64,000 bases of DNA from Asparagopsis taxiformis (GCA_030407315.1 JALQPE010002083.1:1-64000), one strand, 5' to 3'; counted from the first letter of the stretch, positions 29,612 to 41,375 are shown. A program made the numbers and translations. The notes: generated by a model not told the origin, from the letters alone.

Positions 29612-31201
29612 ATGCGTTCAGCGAGATCCGTCTTGAGTAGGGTACAGAACCACTCTGCACCGCCACAGACGATTGTGAAGCTATCAGAATGGGAGACTAA
29701 TCTGTTCCGATTTCTGCGAAGAGTGGCTGGAAAAGTCAATCAAACGCCCGCGATACAACTTCGCGTTGCGGGAGGGTGGGTCCGCGACAAACTGCTGTCA
29801 AGGCCTACTGGTGACATCGACATCGCGATCCGTAACACAACCGGCTATCTCTTCGCAAACCTTGTAAGCGAACACGCGAAGAGGGCAACATGTACCCCAA
29901 CACTTGACGGAAAGCTGCAGCAAGGTTGCGTGGAATATGTACCCGAGGTGTCTGGTATGGCGACCATAGAACCGAATCCTGCAATGTCACGGCATCTGCA
30001 GACGGCATCAATTCGTATCGATGGAAATGATCTGGACTTTGTGGAGCTGAGAACGGAGACGTATGCGAAAGGTGTTGATACACGCGTTCCGAAATCTGTG
30101 GCGCCTGGGACGCCGTATGAAGATGCGCATCGTCGTGATTTTACAATCAATGCGCTGTTCTACAATTTGCATACGGGTATTGTTGAAGACTCGACGGGAA
30201 AGGGCCTTGGTGATCTGTGGGAAGGTGTGATTCGTACTCCACTTGCACCGGGGACGACCCTTGAAGAAGATCCGCTGCGAAGTCTTCGGGCCCTGCGATT
30301 TGCCTGTTGTCTGAAATTTCGACTGGACGCTTGTCTGGAAAGTGCGTTGTGCGCAGGTGAAGTGCGCAATGGGCTTTGCAGGAAAGTGTCGCGGGAGCGA
30401 ATTGGGATTGAGATGTTGCAAATCCTGGAGTCGCCAGGTGCTGTGCGAGGGCTGGAGATGTTGGACAAATTTCAGCTTGTTCGATCTGTGTTTTCGGAAT
30501 CATTTCGTGAGGGAGCGAACGGCGCATACGAGGGAGCAGTGGGAGATGTTCGTCAAGCAATTGAAATTGCGGAGGCAAGTGTCAACGTTTTGTCGGACTC
30601 GGAGTTTGAGGGGTTTAGAGAACATGGGCGACTTGTTGTGGTGCTTGCAGCGCTGGGGAGGGATGAATCGCGTTGCTTTACTATGATTCGAGAAGACTTT
30701 CGAAGAGGGAAGCGTTTGGAACAAGAGGTATGTTCTGTCGTTATACTGAGCAACCGTTTGGCTGGTCTCGTGGAGGCATGGCGAGAAGCAGTTGATTCGG
30801 ATGGGGGGCAGGAGAAAGAGAAGGAGGCATGGATCGACATGGCAGAGGTAATCAGAGAGGCTGGGGAAGAATTGTGGGTGTGTGTGATTGTGCTGTGCGC
30901 GGTGAGAATGAACGATGGGTACGTTGTGGAGGAGTTGGTGAAGAGTGGAATAAGTGGAAGTATGTGCCGTGAACGTCCTATCGTGAACGGAGGGCGGCTG
31001 CGGAAAGAGCTGGGGATAGAACCGGGACCAATGGTTGGAAAGGCTATCCGAGAACTACTCAGAATACAGTTGTGGAACTATCGTGTGGAGAGTCGTGATC
31101 GTCGTCTGAAACATGAGGGATGCGATGGAGAAACGAGGGCTGAGTTGTACATGGAGATTCTGCGAGAGAAGCGGTATTTATTTGAGACTAGGCAATTGTA
31201 A
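29612..31201 (+). CDS. CCA1: CCA tRNA nucleotidyltransferase
   Basis: Adds CCA to tRNA 3' ends (class II nucleotidyltransferase). The open frame extends back to 29117, but the start MRSARSVLSRVQ at 29612 (529 codons) gives the normal family architecture. Counted from it: LRVAGGWVRDKLL at about 50-62, followed by DIDIA with catalytic Asps at 68 and 70; RRDFTINALFYNL (motif B); DPLRSLRALRFACCLKFRLD (motif C/D helix with R-x-L-RF); and VSRERIGIEMLQIL (ERIxxE, motif D/E). The C-terminal half is the helical tRNA-binding body. The basic N-terminus could be an organelle-targeting leader; an earlier in-frame ATG (MLSTRILLCRQ) would lengthen it. Intronless, no breaks. Confidence 0.92.
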   Translation: MRSARSVLSRVQNHSAPPQTIVKLSEWETNLFRFLRRVAGKVNQTPAIQLRVAGGWVRDKLLSRPTGDIDIAIRNTTGYLFANLVSEHAKRATCTPTLDGKLQQGCVEYVPEVSGMATIEPNPAMSRHLQTASIRIDGNDLDFVELRTETYAKGVDTRVPKSVAPGTPYEDAHRRDFTINALFYNLHTGIVEDSTGKGLGDLWEGVIRTPLAPGTTLEEDPLRSLRALRFACCLKFRLDACLESALCAGEVRNGLCRKVSRERIGIEMLQILESPGAVRGLEMLDKFQLVRSVFSESFREGANGAYEGAVGDVRQAIEIAEASVNVLSDSEFEGFREHGRLVVVLAALGRDESRCFTMIREDFRRGKRLEQEVCSVVILSNRLAGLVEAWREAVDSDGGQEKEKEAWIDMAEVIREAGEELWVCVIVLCAVRMNDGYVVEELVKSGISGSMCRERPIVNGGRLRKELGIEPGPMVGKAIRELLRIQLWNYRVESRDRRLKHEGCDGETRAELYMEILREKRYLFETRQL

Positions 31202-32114
31202 ACATAGACAACTCTTTGTTGAGGACGAGTATACGACGACAACAATAATGTGGTGCTACGCGAACGTGGCTTGGCACTGAAGTGTCCTCATGTAGCAAAT
31301 TGGCGGACGCTCGCAGACTATGAGCAACTGTAAATTAGCGTCTACATCACAAGGAATGAAGTAACATGGCGTTATTCTGGGATTGCTCCATTCCTTGAAG
31401 GAGCGAGGTATTACAGTGGGCACAGTGCTCCGTTGTCACGACGTGGGCGTGAAGGTACGGTGCATTCATGGAAGCGGGTCGAAAGAAATATAAAATTGAT
31501 GGAAATGACAAATATCAATTCCACTGACCCAGATATTTCCAGGTTTTTCTGAGCAGTCACCGTGATTCGCTGTGCAATGGCGGTTGCACTTGCCCCACGT
31601 CGCATAAATGGCCGGCCACGACGCATGGTGGACACAAAGTGGAAAGCGACTGTGGCTTAAATTGGCTAAGTTTTTTGAACGAGAATTGGGACTGGCAATC
31701 TTGGGCTGTGCCGCCTCTGATGTTGTCTGCGTCCTATATGGCTAATAGGACGGGGGTGATGTTCTTTTTCGGAAGACCCATCCTCATGGAACTGGCCTCC
31801 TCGTGGCAGCAGACGGAGAGTCTTCGGACGAGCTAACAGTTCCAGCCGCAATCGGCTATGTCATTCCTGGTAAGTAAGCCTTGACTTAGGCTGAGGGAAC
31901 AGGAGTGGGCGGTAGAGGTCCCGGGAGGTAACTCCAGACTGATGACACTGTGCGCAGCAAGGGTCGACTATTATCGTAGAAGGTTTCCCGCAAGGGGGAG
32001 TGGAAGCGAGGTAGCGATTGCGAGGCTGCTGTCGGGGTGCCGGCAGTAGTGACGGGCTGACCTATTTAGGTAGCGCACGGCCCGGGGGCAGCCCCCCCAC
32101 ACCAACGCGCGGAC
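31202..32114. other. Intergenic, no supported gene
   Basis: Between CCA1 and the DIRS-like element. A minus-strand 74-codon frame at 31411-31635 begins with an Arg/Gly-rich run but shows no domain. GGCCCGGGGGCAGCCCCCCC near 32078 is a GC-rich inverted repeat just outside the element end. Confidence 0.35.
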
Positions 32115-32780
32115 TGTAGGACTTATTTCTCGCTGCGAAGCGATAGAATTCTCCGGAAACGGAGTAGCGCAAGCGACAACGAGGAAAGCCCCGATCCAGC
32201 GAGTACGCTGTAGAAATGATCTCCAATCGGCGGTGATCAGCCGGATTCCGAAAGGAGGAAAATGAGTAATACTCGAGGATCGAGTACTGCAACGGCCTTC
32301 GACTAAGAAATCGGTAGAGTGGTAGAGCGGGTCTTCCACGAGATTCCTCCGACCAGGAGTATTTCGGTCTGCCGTCCCCAACCTACTTAAAGGTTAGCTG
32401 GGCTCGCGAATCCTCCGAACGGAGTATCTCCTTGTGCGAGTCGGACCGGATGGGGTGCGCGACTGCCAGCACCGGATCTGGTCTTACTACCTCGCGGTAG
32501 GAGTCTCCTGCACAGCCGTGACTCGGCGTCACGGCGCGTCGCGGTGTGTTGTGCGGTTCACGCGCGACGGAACACGATTGGGAATCGTAGATCTACTCTC
32601 GCGAGAGAGGTTGCGCGCTGAAGAGCGGTTGTAAGGCGCTTTCCAGGCGAATAGGATGTAGTCCACAATAGTGCTTACTTTATTGCATCCGTTGCGGTGA
32701 GTCACCGTACTAAATACGTTAAAGTCGGATCTCGGTTGGCCAGGACCGATGGTCCTGACCAACCAGTGGGGTGGACCTTG
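32115..32780 (+). repeat. Left inverted terminal repeat of the DIRS-like element
   Basis: 666 bp, matching the reverse complement of 38102-38855 at high but imperfect identity, from TGTAGGACTT to CCAGTGGGGTGGACCTTG. It contains small inverted repeats such as CGGTAGAGTGGTAGAG and ACTCTCGCGAGAG. Confidence 0.9.
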
Positions 32781-32884
32781 TGGTCCCTACGAATTCCCCA
32801 CTACACTGACACTTTTCGTGTACTTCTACTACAGTAAACTAATATTGACACTATAGCTAATAGTGTCCCTACTAGTGTAGAGTG

Positions 32885-32910
32885 ACGTGTACGCGCACCG
32901 GCGTACACGT
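32885..32910. repeat. Hairpin just inside the left ITR
   Basis: ACGTGTACGC and GCGTACACGT, perfect 10-bp arms around 6 bases. Confidence 0.75.
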
Positions 32911-33220
32911 GTGGAAAGGCCCGCGTCCCTGCTGTAACCCCGCGCTACTACACGTGTCCGTGAATTCGAGTTAAGATTGGGGCCAACCCTTCGGATCCAT
33001 CGCTCGCTGCGCCCGTTACCTTTGTTCCCGATCCTTCAGCCACGTCCGTACGCACTCGCGACCGCTCAGCGATCCTCCCCAGCTCCTTAGCTGTTTTTGA
33101 TGCAATTAATTTGCATGCTCGCCCCCTGCAGAAGCGCAGTGTCCCACACGGACGATCGAGGCAAGTCTTTAAACAGCCGAGCGGGGGCCGGATTGAGCAT
33201 GCCGGTCCCGTGGACAAATT

Positions 33221-34653
33221 ATGCTTCGAAAATATCAAACAATGAAAGCCCTGGTGGAGGCTCGAAAAACACTAGATCTTGAGGGAATTTGTGAGGTTCT
33301 AGCTTCAGCTCTGTCCGAGAACAAGAATTTCGTGAAGGATGCTTCGGCGTCTGACAGGAAAGCTCTTGCCAAAACCTTGAGAGTCAGATTAACAAATAAA
33401 GAGTTACCCGATGAGTCGGGTTTGAGCCCAGAAGAATTATTCTACAAAATGGCGACCAGCTACCCCAAGGTGCTACCCCTCAGCGATGGGGGTGAGGTGA
33501 CGGGTGCAGGTGGTTCGACAGAAGACCCAGTGAGTAGCGATCCAAGGGGAAGTAAGGTGGGTGATTCCGCCATGAACCCGACAAGTAAGGGAGGAGGTGA
33601 GTGTGCCATGATCCCTGAAGAGAGCGAAAGCGGGGAAGGTTCGGATTACGAGTTGGATCCCAAGGAGGGTGCCGAACCAAAAGAAGCGGGAGAAGCTGTG
33701 CCTGTCAGTTGCCAAAAGGATACAGGAGCCGAACTGGACCAAGCTGGGATTTAAGGAAGAGTGCCACGCACGGGGACGCCAAAGAAACCAGGGAGGAAAA
33801 GGAAAGCTTCGAAGTCTCAGTTACCTGAGGCTTCAAGTATACTGGAGGCGCTAGCCAACATCCAACGGGGACTTGAGGCAACTCAGGCAGACAATCGGAA
33901 ACTTGGGGCCCGGTTGGTGAACCTAGGGCAGTCGGGACAGCCGGAATTCATGAACCTGGGAGATCTGATCGAACAGAGAACTGGTGGAAGGGTGAAACAG
34001 AGGCGAAGGGACAGTGAACCAGTTGCTGAGCCTCCCGTCGCAAGGCGGAGGGTGCAGCAAACCCGAACGAAAGTGAGTTCGTCTCCGGAGTGTACTAGTG
34101 AGGAGGAGGAGTTGAATTCTGGGAGGGTTTTCGGCATCGAGAGCACCCTGCGCCCCACTTCGACGGAGCGGAGCGTATAGCGCCTGAGATGTTGAGGAAA
34201 GGCCTTTCCAATACTAATCGCACGATGAGGGAACACGCCCAGTGGATAGTTGAAAGCTGGCCGAACCGCGCTCGCGCGCACGACCGGAGTCGTAAGGAGG
34301 TGGAGTTCCTCGCGGACTTGATCGACTTGGACATTCGGGAGTTGGGGATTGACTCGGTCTTGCGAAAGACTAGCACGGAGCTTGCTCTGCGGCGAATGGA
34401 GGCGATTCACATGCGAGAGAACGGCTCGGACCCCGACGTTGCTAATACCCTGGAACGATCTGGGCTGGCACTCCTGGACGAGAATCGGCGAGCTGAATTG
34501 GTTAGGCGAGCCCGCAATGGTCGAACTGGCCGGCGCGGAGGAGCTGAAGACTCGGAAGATGACCATTCGCCGGTGCCTCGTCCGGCCCAGAAGTTAAAGC
34601 CTCGTAAGACCTTGTCAAAAAGACGGAACAGGGCCGGGCTCGGGGGGCAGTAG
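33221..34653 (+). pseudogene. Gag-like region of the DIRS-like element (three frames)
   Basis: 33221-33754 (177 codons, acidic tail rich in Glu/Ser/Pro), 33761-34180 (basic start PRTGTPKKPGRKRKASKS, then a heptad-like stretch around LEALANIQRGLEATQADNRK) and 34189-34653 (helical, Arg-rich end). The first two share a frame and are separated by one TAA; the third is shifted. Basic nuclear-targeting-like runs and coiled-coil character fit a DIRS first ORF (nucleocapsid), but no motif proves it. Stops and the frame change suggest decay of one longer gene. Confidence 0.5.
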
Positions 34654-34668
34654 CGGTTTAAGAACGAG

Positions 34669-36384
34669 ATGGGTCCTGTAGGCCGATGTGCTGATCGGAG
34701 GGACGTACTCCCGGTGGTTCCGAAGCGTTGTAGTGAAGGTAGGGCTCGTTCGCGCAAGCGAAAGCGAGAAGCTTTGGAAACTGTCTTCCACGGACTTACT
34801 CAGGGATGCAATGCGTTGTCGGAAGGAGTCGTCTGTATCGGGTCTGATAGGCCCGTAGCGGGTGGAGCTGACCCTCCCCCGCCCAACTCTGTTAGTGCTT
34901 CGGCGGCACAATACCTACGGGGAGAAGCGCACGCAGCGATTTGCCGGAATTTATTCCGCACGGACGATGCGGTGTGCAACGATGGTGAGGGGTAATCCAA
35001 CACGACTGCAGATAAGCGTGTATGGCTGGAGCCGGAACTTCTTTCGTTGCCCTCTGAAGGGGTGGCGGGGACTAGGGATTTCCTGCCGTATCTTTCCGAG
35101 GGTGTCAGAGAGATATATTCGCATTCGGAAGGTGGTCTTTTAAGGGAGGGCGCAAGCCCGATCGTCAAGCCACATTTGGGTGTGAATAGCAGTCGTTATG
35201 GAGACCTGATCCTGAAGCTTGAGAAAGCGCGGTTGGTGGAGCTGCAACGGGTCGAGCCTCGCGTCATCAACGGGGTATTTGCAGTTCCAAAGGATGGAGA
35301 CCGACAGCGGCTGATTATTGATGCCCGGCCCGCGAATGAGGTAATTAGGGATCCTCCCGAAGTACTTCTACCAAATCCCGGGCATTTTACAGAGATGTAC
35401 CTCCCTCCGGGGAGAACTCTGGAAGTGGAAAAATCAGACCTGAACAGTTTCTATCACAGGTTGGCGATCCCGGTATGGCTGCAGGATTTCTTTGGCCTGC
35501 CACCGGTTCTTCGGGGAGGGCGTCGGTGGTGGCCGGTTGTGCGAGTACTACCAATGGGCTGGTCGCACTCGGTCTATATTGGCCAACAAGTACATGAAGG
35601 TGTGGTGCGGAATGCTGGACTCTGTGTGGAGCGATCCGAGCAGCGGGAAAGGATTTTGCTGATCAGTGAACTGGAACATGGGCAATACATCAATGATTTC
35701 TTCGGTTTTGGGACAAGTCGTGAGAAGGTGAATGAAGCGTTGAATAAAGTCGTGAGAAGTTGTGAACGGGCAGGTTTACCCGTGAAGGAAAGTAAATGTG
35801 AAAATGCAAATGGTCGAGATGTGTGTGTACTAGGCATGGTGATAGGTGCCGACGAGATAATAAGGCCGTCCTCAGAAAAGCCGAGCAAGTTGATCAGCGA
35901 GACCGAGAAGATTATACCATGGCGTGCCTGGCGGGTGAAGCGGATCGAAGAAATATTAGGTGGTTGGGCATGGTTTCTGCTTCTGCGGAGACCACTGTTC
36001 TCAGTCCTCTCAAAGCTCTACACGATTAATAAAACTGAAGTCATGGTCAGGCCGACTAGACAGATGCGGGGTGAACTGGCTACCTTGGTCAAATTAGCCC
36101 CATTGATCAGAGCTCGATTGGATAGGCCCTTCGCCAAGTAGTGCATAGCGACCGACGCTTCTCTGGCAGGTGCGGGTGTGGTATACGCGGAAACGGACAC
36201 CGCCGAGAGTCTAGCACTACGAAGGATGGATGAAAGTCAAGTGGGTGAATATGGAGAGAAAAAGGCATGGCGAACGGCAATCAGTTGTAGGTGGAAGCGA
36301 AGGGATCGCATTGAGGTTCTGGAGTGTGAAGCTGTGTTGTTAGCGCTCCGATGGTTCTTGCGGACTGTTGGAAATCGCGAATAG
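34669..36384 (+). pseudogene. Reverse transcriptase and RNase H, stop-interrupted
   Basis: One frame carries three segments split by TAA (34993), TAG (36139) and TAG (36382). The RT segment (35047-36141) has VINGVFAVPKDGDRQRLIID (fingers), VEKSDLNSFYHRL (first catalytic Asp block) and RVLPMGWSHSVYIGQ. The catalytic box reads YINDFFGFG (Tyr at 35686), Asn replacing the first Asp of Y-x-D-D. After the TAG at 36139 the same frame goes straight on with CIATDASLAGAGVVYAETD and then VLECEAVLLALRWFL, the RNase H first Asp and Glu blocks. So RNase H has been cut off by a nonsense codon. The enzyme is almost certainly inactive. Confidence 0.85.
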
Positions 36385-36455
36385 CGTCTCGTAATGGTCC
36401 TCCTCGGAGCGGTTGAATCGTATAGTGAGGAAGTGTTCTGAGCATATCCTCGCGG

Positions 36456-37530
36456 GTGACCTGCACGTCGACTATCGGTACATCAGGAGTTCGTCGAACC
36501 CTGCCGATGAGCCCTCGCGCAAGTGACAAATTCAAATTATTGAACCTGCGGGTTAAGCCTATTACACTGCGGAGTTACGAGAGATATTTGCAGGAATTTA
36601 TCGAATGGTTGCCGGAAAACAAATTGACTTTCAAGGACTGGAGCGAACTCGACGAGAGGGTAGTCGAGTTCGCCGTACACACACACGAGAAGGCAGAAGG
36701 GGCAAGACGAAAAGTTGTTATTGATGTTAAACAGGGACTCGAACACTACTTTCCAGAGGTGCTAGGGAAACTGGTATTGACGAAGAGGTCATTAGAAGGC
36801 TGGGGTAAAAGACGGCCTGTGCAACAGAAGGCCGTATGCCCTAGGATCGTCGCCCTAGGGCTGGGACACAAGCTAATGGAAATGAACCGACCGGAAGAGG
36901 GGTTAGCAATTTTGCTCATCTTCGAATGCTACCTCCGCGTCGGTGAAGTCGTTAAACTTTTAGTCACTGACATCAGACTAAAACCCCCAGAAGAACGGAC
37001 TGAGGGCAACCGAGGAGCCCTCATGCTAAAGGAGACGAAGAGAGGTCGAAACCAATCCGTCCTCATCCGCGACCCTATCATCGCGAGTCTCCTAGACCGA
37101 CACATCAGGAACTAAAAATCGTCAATCACGCAAGAAGATTAAACCAAGACACCAACATGCAAGACCAAGAACCACCGAAGAAGAAACCAAGAATACCAGA
37201 CACAAGACCAGAAAGAGACCAACCGCTCTTTAACTTCACTCAGGCACAACTCCATAAACAATTTAAAATGCAATTCAAAATTTGGGCGTACAAGAACTGG
37301 GCCTCACGCCGCATTCCCTCCGTTACGGGGCGGCCTCTCAAGATTTTATCGATGGTGTCCTCGACTTGGCGGGCATCAAGTCTAGAGGACGATGGCGAAC
37401 CGACGACATGCTGCAGTACTACGTGCAGCCAGGCCTGGTGATGGATCAAGAATCAAAAGTGGCAGAACCACTCAAGTCAAGGCTTAGGCGGCTACAGGAT
37501 CAACAGGGTCGTGTTTTCAAGATTTCCTAG
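36456..37530 (+). pseudogene. Tyrosine recombinase of the DIRS-like element, frameshifted
   Basis: 36456-37115 holds the N-terminal core-binding part (TLRSYERYLQEFIEWL) and the first catalytic arginine (R161 in ECYLRVGEVVKLL). 37282-37530 holds the rest: LTPHSLRYGAAS (H-x-x-R), SRGRWRTDDML and the tyrosine region LQYYVQPG. The R, H-x-x-R, W and Y residues are all present, so the catalytic set survives, but a stop at 37113 and frame changes before 37282 break the gene. In DIRS elements this enzyme integrates the circular DNA intermediate, in place of an integrase. Confidence 0.85.
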
Positions 37531-38101
37531 CCAGACTAAATACGCAGTATTATGGAAGGAAATATGGGAGACTTAGAGTTGGATTAAGTTTGCCCTTTTA
37601 AAAGGGGGTAATTCCTTACACTAACTCAAGTTAACGATATGGTAGCTGGTACGTCCAAATTAAAGGATCCATATTTTGTTCTTAACATTTTTTTATTTTT
37701 TTCGAATTCTTGCAGTTTTAAAAATTGGTTTAGGAACGCTCACGGTATGTCAGGGGTGTTGTGGTCGCGAGTTCGACCCTCTGAGTGGGACGGCTAGCCA
37801 GCCCAAGTCCTTACAGTATGTATAACACTAGCGAATAACTACACGTGGCACCGGATATTCGCATGCTATTTTGAATTGCGCGCTGGGAAATTTGCAATTT
37901 TCGAAATTCCGAAAATTCGTAAAAATGACACCGTTGCCACAGCCGCTAATGGCGCTCGTGCCGGGTAATAACGTGAGCCGACACGTGTCCGCTGCCACGT
38001 CATCGCGGTTCCGAATTGCTCATCCCTCTCGGCCCCAATTTGCTCACTGGCTTTTTGATTAATCGCGAGCTTTTCCGCCCTTAGTTCCTTTGTCCCACAC
38101 G
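37531..38101. other. 3' internal region of the DIRS-like element
   Basis: AT-rich with poly-T runs; no gene. In DIRS elements an internal complementary region is expected near here; I could not map one by eye. Confidence 0.45.
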
Positions 38102-38855
38102 CAAGGTCCACCCCACTGGTTGGCCGAGAACATCGGTCCTAGCCAACTGAGATCCAAATTTAACGTATTTAGTACAGTGACTCACCGCAAACGGGTACAG
38201 TAAAGTTAGCACTATTGTGGACTACATTCTATTAGCTTGGAAAGCGCCTTACAACCGCGGTTGCGCGCTCTTCAGCGTGCAACCTCTTTCGCGAGAGTGG
38301 ATCTACGATTCTCAATTGTGTTCCGTCGCGCGTGAACCGCAAAACACACTGCGACGCGCCGCGACACCGAGTCACAGCTGTGCAGGAGACTCCTACCGCG
38401 AGGTAGTAAGACCAGATCCGATACTTGCAGTCGCGCACTACATCCGGTCCGACTCGCACAAGGAGATACTCCGTTTAGAGGATTCGCGATCCCAGCTAAT
38501 ATTTAAGTAGGTTGGGGACGGCAGACTGAAATACTCCTGGTCGGAGGAATCTCGTGGAAGACCCGCTCTACCACTCTACCACTCTACCGACTTCTTACTA
38601 AGAAGTCAGCCTTCGGCCTTCGACTAGTAGTCGAAGGCCGTTGCAGGACTCGATCCTCGAGTATTAATCATTCTCCTTCTTTCGGGGTCTGGCTGATCAC
38701 CGCCGATTCGAGATCATTCGTACAGTGTACTCGCTGGATCGGGGATTTACTCGTTTTTGCTTGCGCTATAGCGCAAGCGATTGAATTCTCCGGAAACGGA
38801 GTATACTCCGTTTCCGGAGAATTCAATCGCTTTGCAGCGAGAAATAAGTCCTACA
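38102..38855 (-). repeat. Right inverted terminal repeat of the DIRS-like element
   Basis: 754 bp, about 90 bp longer than the left one. The extra length comes from local palindromic duplications: GACTTCTTACTAAGAAGTC, CTTCGACTAGTAGTCGAAG, a third CTACCACT unit, and the large palindrome at 38775-38832. Confidence 0.9.
38759..38832. repeat. Two abutting perfect palindromes in the right ITR
   Basis: GCTTGCGCTATAGCGCAAGC (38759-38778) overlaps a 58-bp perfect palindrome (38775-38832) centred on GTATAC with arms running through GAATTCTCCGGAAACGGAG. The left ITR has only one arm of it. Confidence 0.9.
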
Positions 38856-39892
38856 AGATATCCAGGAGGGGTTATTTATTCACTGGAGGGGGTTTGTGTC
38901 CAGACAGGGAGAGGTGCTACAGTTACCATCATATTATTTTATCGAAGTATACAGTTGGTCAGACCACTACTCGCCTTCATTAGTAGCGAAGATGACCGGG
39001 AAACTTTGGTTGAGGGGGAATTATTCCCTCTCCACGAAAGTTTTCTATATATTATATGTAGGGATATCCCGTCTTATATCGCAGGAATGTAGGGTAATGC
39101 TGAGAAGATGTCGAAAGGCGTATTTGTTCCTTCGAAAACATGACTTTGGAACAATATATTGCGGGAAAGCCCTGATTACTGTTCTTCACAGCACTTCTTG
39201 AGCTTTGTTGAAGCGTTGAATGTGTAGAGCAGGAAATTACTGCTGGTTATCTGTAGTGAAGCCATGAGGGAGATTTCTAAGAAAAATTGCTTTCTATACG
39301 TCTCGAGCTTTTAAAAAAGAGAGACTCTAAGATGTTTAGTACGGTTTGGGACACCAAAAATAGTTTCCAAATTCACGTCAGATATATTAGTGGGGATGAA
39401 AAAACCGATGCTTCACTTTCATTACCTCATACATCCGCAGGGATATCCCTTAATTTCTGGAAAAAAACGGGTCATTTTCATATATGAAATATTGATGATT
39501 GAATTTTCGAACACTTAAAGCATAGAAGAGCCCTGTACTGCATCCAAGACCGGTTATATCTTGAAGAAACTCGATTCAGCCTATAGTGAAATGAATAGAG
39601 AAGGGATTCACTAGAGCACGGCATGAAGAAAGTTCTAGATACTCCTGGTCCTGGTAGGTGGTAGAGATTTGAGTTTCCGGTGTTCTCCTAACGAGTTGTA
39701 AGGCAGTTCAAATGAATCTTTTAGAATCTGAGGGCACTTAAAAAGTTCCAGGAGTAACTGGATTACTGTAGAACTCGAGGGAATGAACGGGTGGTAAAAG
39801 AGTGCGGTTATCGATACGGTGGTTCACTTAGCAGGTATGAACCCGGAGGGAAAGAGAAGTAGTTCACTTGAAAATATGTGAACTCAAGGTGT
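38856..39892. other. Intergenic, no supported gene
   Basis: About 1 kb of unpatterned sequence after the DIRS-like element; no frame with recognisable content. Confidence 0.4.
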
Positions 39893-39961
39893 GGTGCAAA
39901 GCCAGGTGCACCTGGCTTCGCACCATACAAGGCGGTCCGCCATGACGGGCCGCCTTGTATG
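39893..39961. repeat. Pair of adjacent long hairpins
   Basis: First: 32-bp palindrome, arms GGTGCAAAGCCAGGTG and CACCTGGCTTCGCACC with one mismatch and no loop (39893-39924). Second: CATACAAGGCGGTCCG and CGGGCCGCCTTGTATG, one mismatch, six-base loop (39924-39961). They share one base. Confidence 0.88.
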
Positions 39962-41369
39962 TTGAAACACCAATAATTTGGTGACCTTTTCGGAAACTTC
40001 AATTTTCTGACTTCTATGGAATCTTCGACTACAGTGAATCACTGGCAACGGCACACTTGGAACTAGTGCTACACTGTACTGTAAACTAACACCAACGCGA
40101 AAGATACTTACACTGCGGGACCACACTAGCCATGCTAGTCATTTAGGTTTTCTTACAGCGCTACTGTAACAGCATTTAGCATATCCATTGACAGCTATGG
40201 AAGGACACTTAGGGTTATCGGCTGTGCTGTAACATAATATTTATTCGACGGCCAATCGCGGAGTCCTTCGATTGTAAAATCAAACTTACATTTGGAGAGA
40301 GTCAGAAATGTATTTATGGAAAAACGAAACCAAAGAATGGGCATGCTTGTCACATCCTCTTATGATAGTGAAAGTCGGGTAACAGTGAGAACTATCAGCG
40401 GGGTACCACCGCATTCTGTTCTCAGTGATATCCGGAGACACCAAAGGTCCTTACTGTGTGAAAACTCTAAATTATAGTTGAAGCAATAAGTTGGTGTAAA
40501 GTATACACTGTGCGAAGATTGATACAAGTGTTTCTGCGGATGCAGTGGCGGGTACGAGAAGTAAGCTGAGCGTCCTGAAGAGCATATGGTCAGCGTTCTT
40601 GGGGAAGATAGAGTTGAGTATGGTCTCTTCGTGGGTTTACAATTCTCACGGCGCATGCTTCTTTGTTTAACCCGTGACCATTTTGGGCGTCTTCTTACAC
40701 TGAGCAGCACAATTGTCCGCCATTTTTTAATGAAAAAAGTGCGCACTTTAGTATTGCGAAGCGTCATTCCAAGCGTCACTTCCGACAGCCACGGCCACCT
40801 TCTGTCTACTTTTAAGCGCCTACCGTCACTCTTTCGCGCTCTTCCCGTCGCTCTCTCACGTTATCATCTAGTGCTTCCCTCTCTATCACCCTTTGATGAT
40901 ATGTGTGCGATCGTGCGACACGATCTAACCATTCTCTGCTCACTCATGTTCATTTACTCCCATCAGCACTGTCCCCTTCTGCTTTCTCAATTCCCTTTTC
41001 GTTCTCATGTAAGTCATCTATCTACATTTCTGCTCTTCCGTTGAGGATGCTACAACTAATAACAAACTTTTCTCTCTGATAATTCAGTTTTTCCTTCTCA
41101 TTCTTCCCTTTCGCTCCCCCTGCGGTACGTATTGTCACCTTCTCTTCAACTGGTATAGCTTCATTTCAATTACTATTTGTTTTACTCTAATTATCATTTT
41201 TGTACTTCATTTCGTCTCTACTCTACTCCCGTAGGAAATTAGCTTTAGTTGTTCATAGTTCGCAGTAGACAGATACCATTTTTGTAGAGTAGAACAGGTA
41301 GCACTTCATAGCAATAGTAGTTTCATTCACAGCTCATTGAAAATAAATTTTCTGTCTTCTTCCTTACCA
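39962..41369. other. Intergenic, no supported gene
   Basis: 1.4 kb, pyrimidine-rich toward its end; no gene, ending at the left terminus of the CACTA element. Confidence 0.4.
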
Positions 41370-41375
41370 CACTAG

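Larger units (their letters stand above)
32115..38855 (+). mobile_element. Degenerate DIRS-like tyrosine-recombinase retroelement
   Basis: 6.7 kb bounded by long inverted terminal repeats that begin TGTAGGACTTATTTCTCGCT (left, reading in) and mirror this on the right. Inside, in order: gag-like frames, reverse transcriptase with RNase H, and a tyrosine recombinase. There is no integrase, no LTRs in direct orientation and no visible target duplication. That combination defines DIRS-type elements. Several in-frame stops and at least two frameshifts show this copy is dead. Confidence 0.88.

Noticed and set aside
31411..31635. Minus-strand frame starting with RRGRPFMRRGA
   Set aside because: Resembles a helix-turn-helix start but loses all pattern after 30 residues; no gene called.
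37745..37800. tRNA-like segment with GTGGTCGCGAGTTCGACC
   Set aside because: It looks like a T-arm, but the T-stem does not pair properly and no D- or anticodon arm can be placed upstream; not called as a tRNA.
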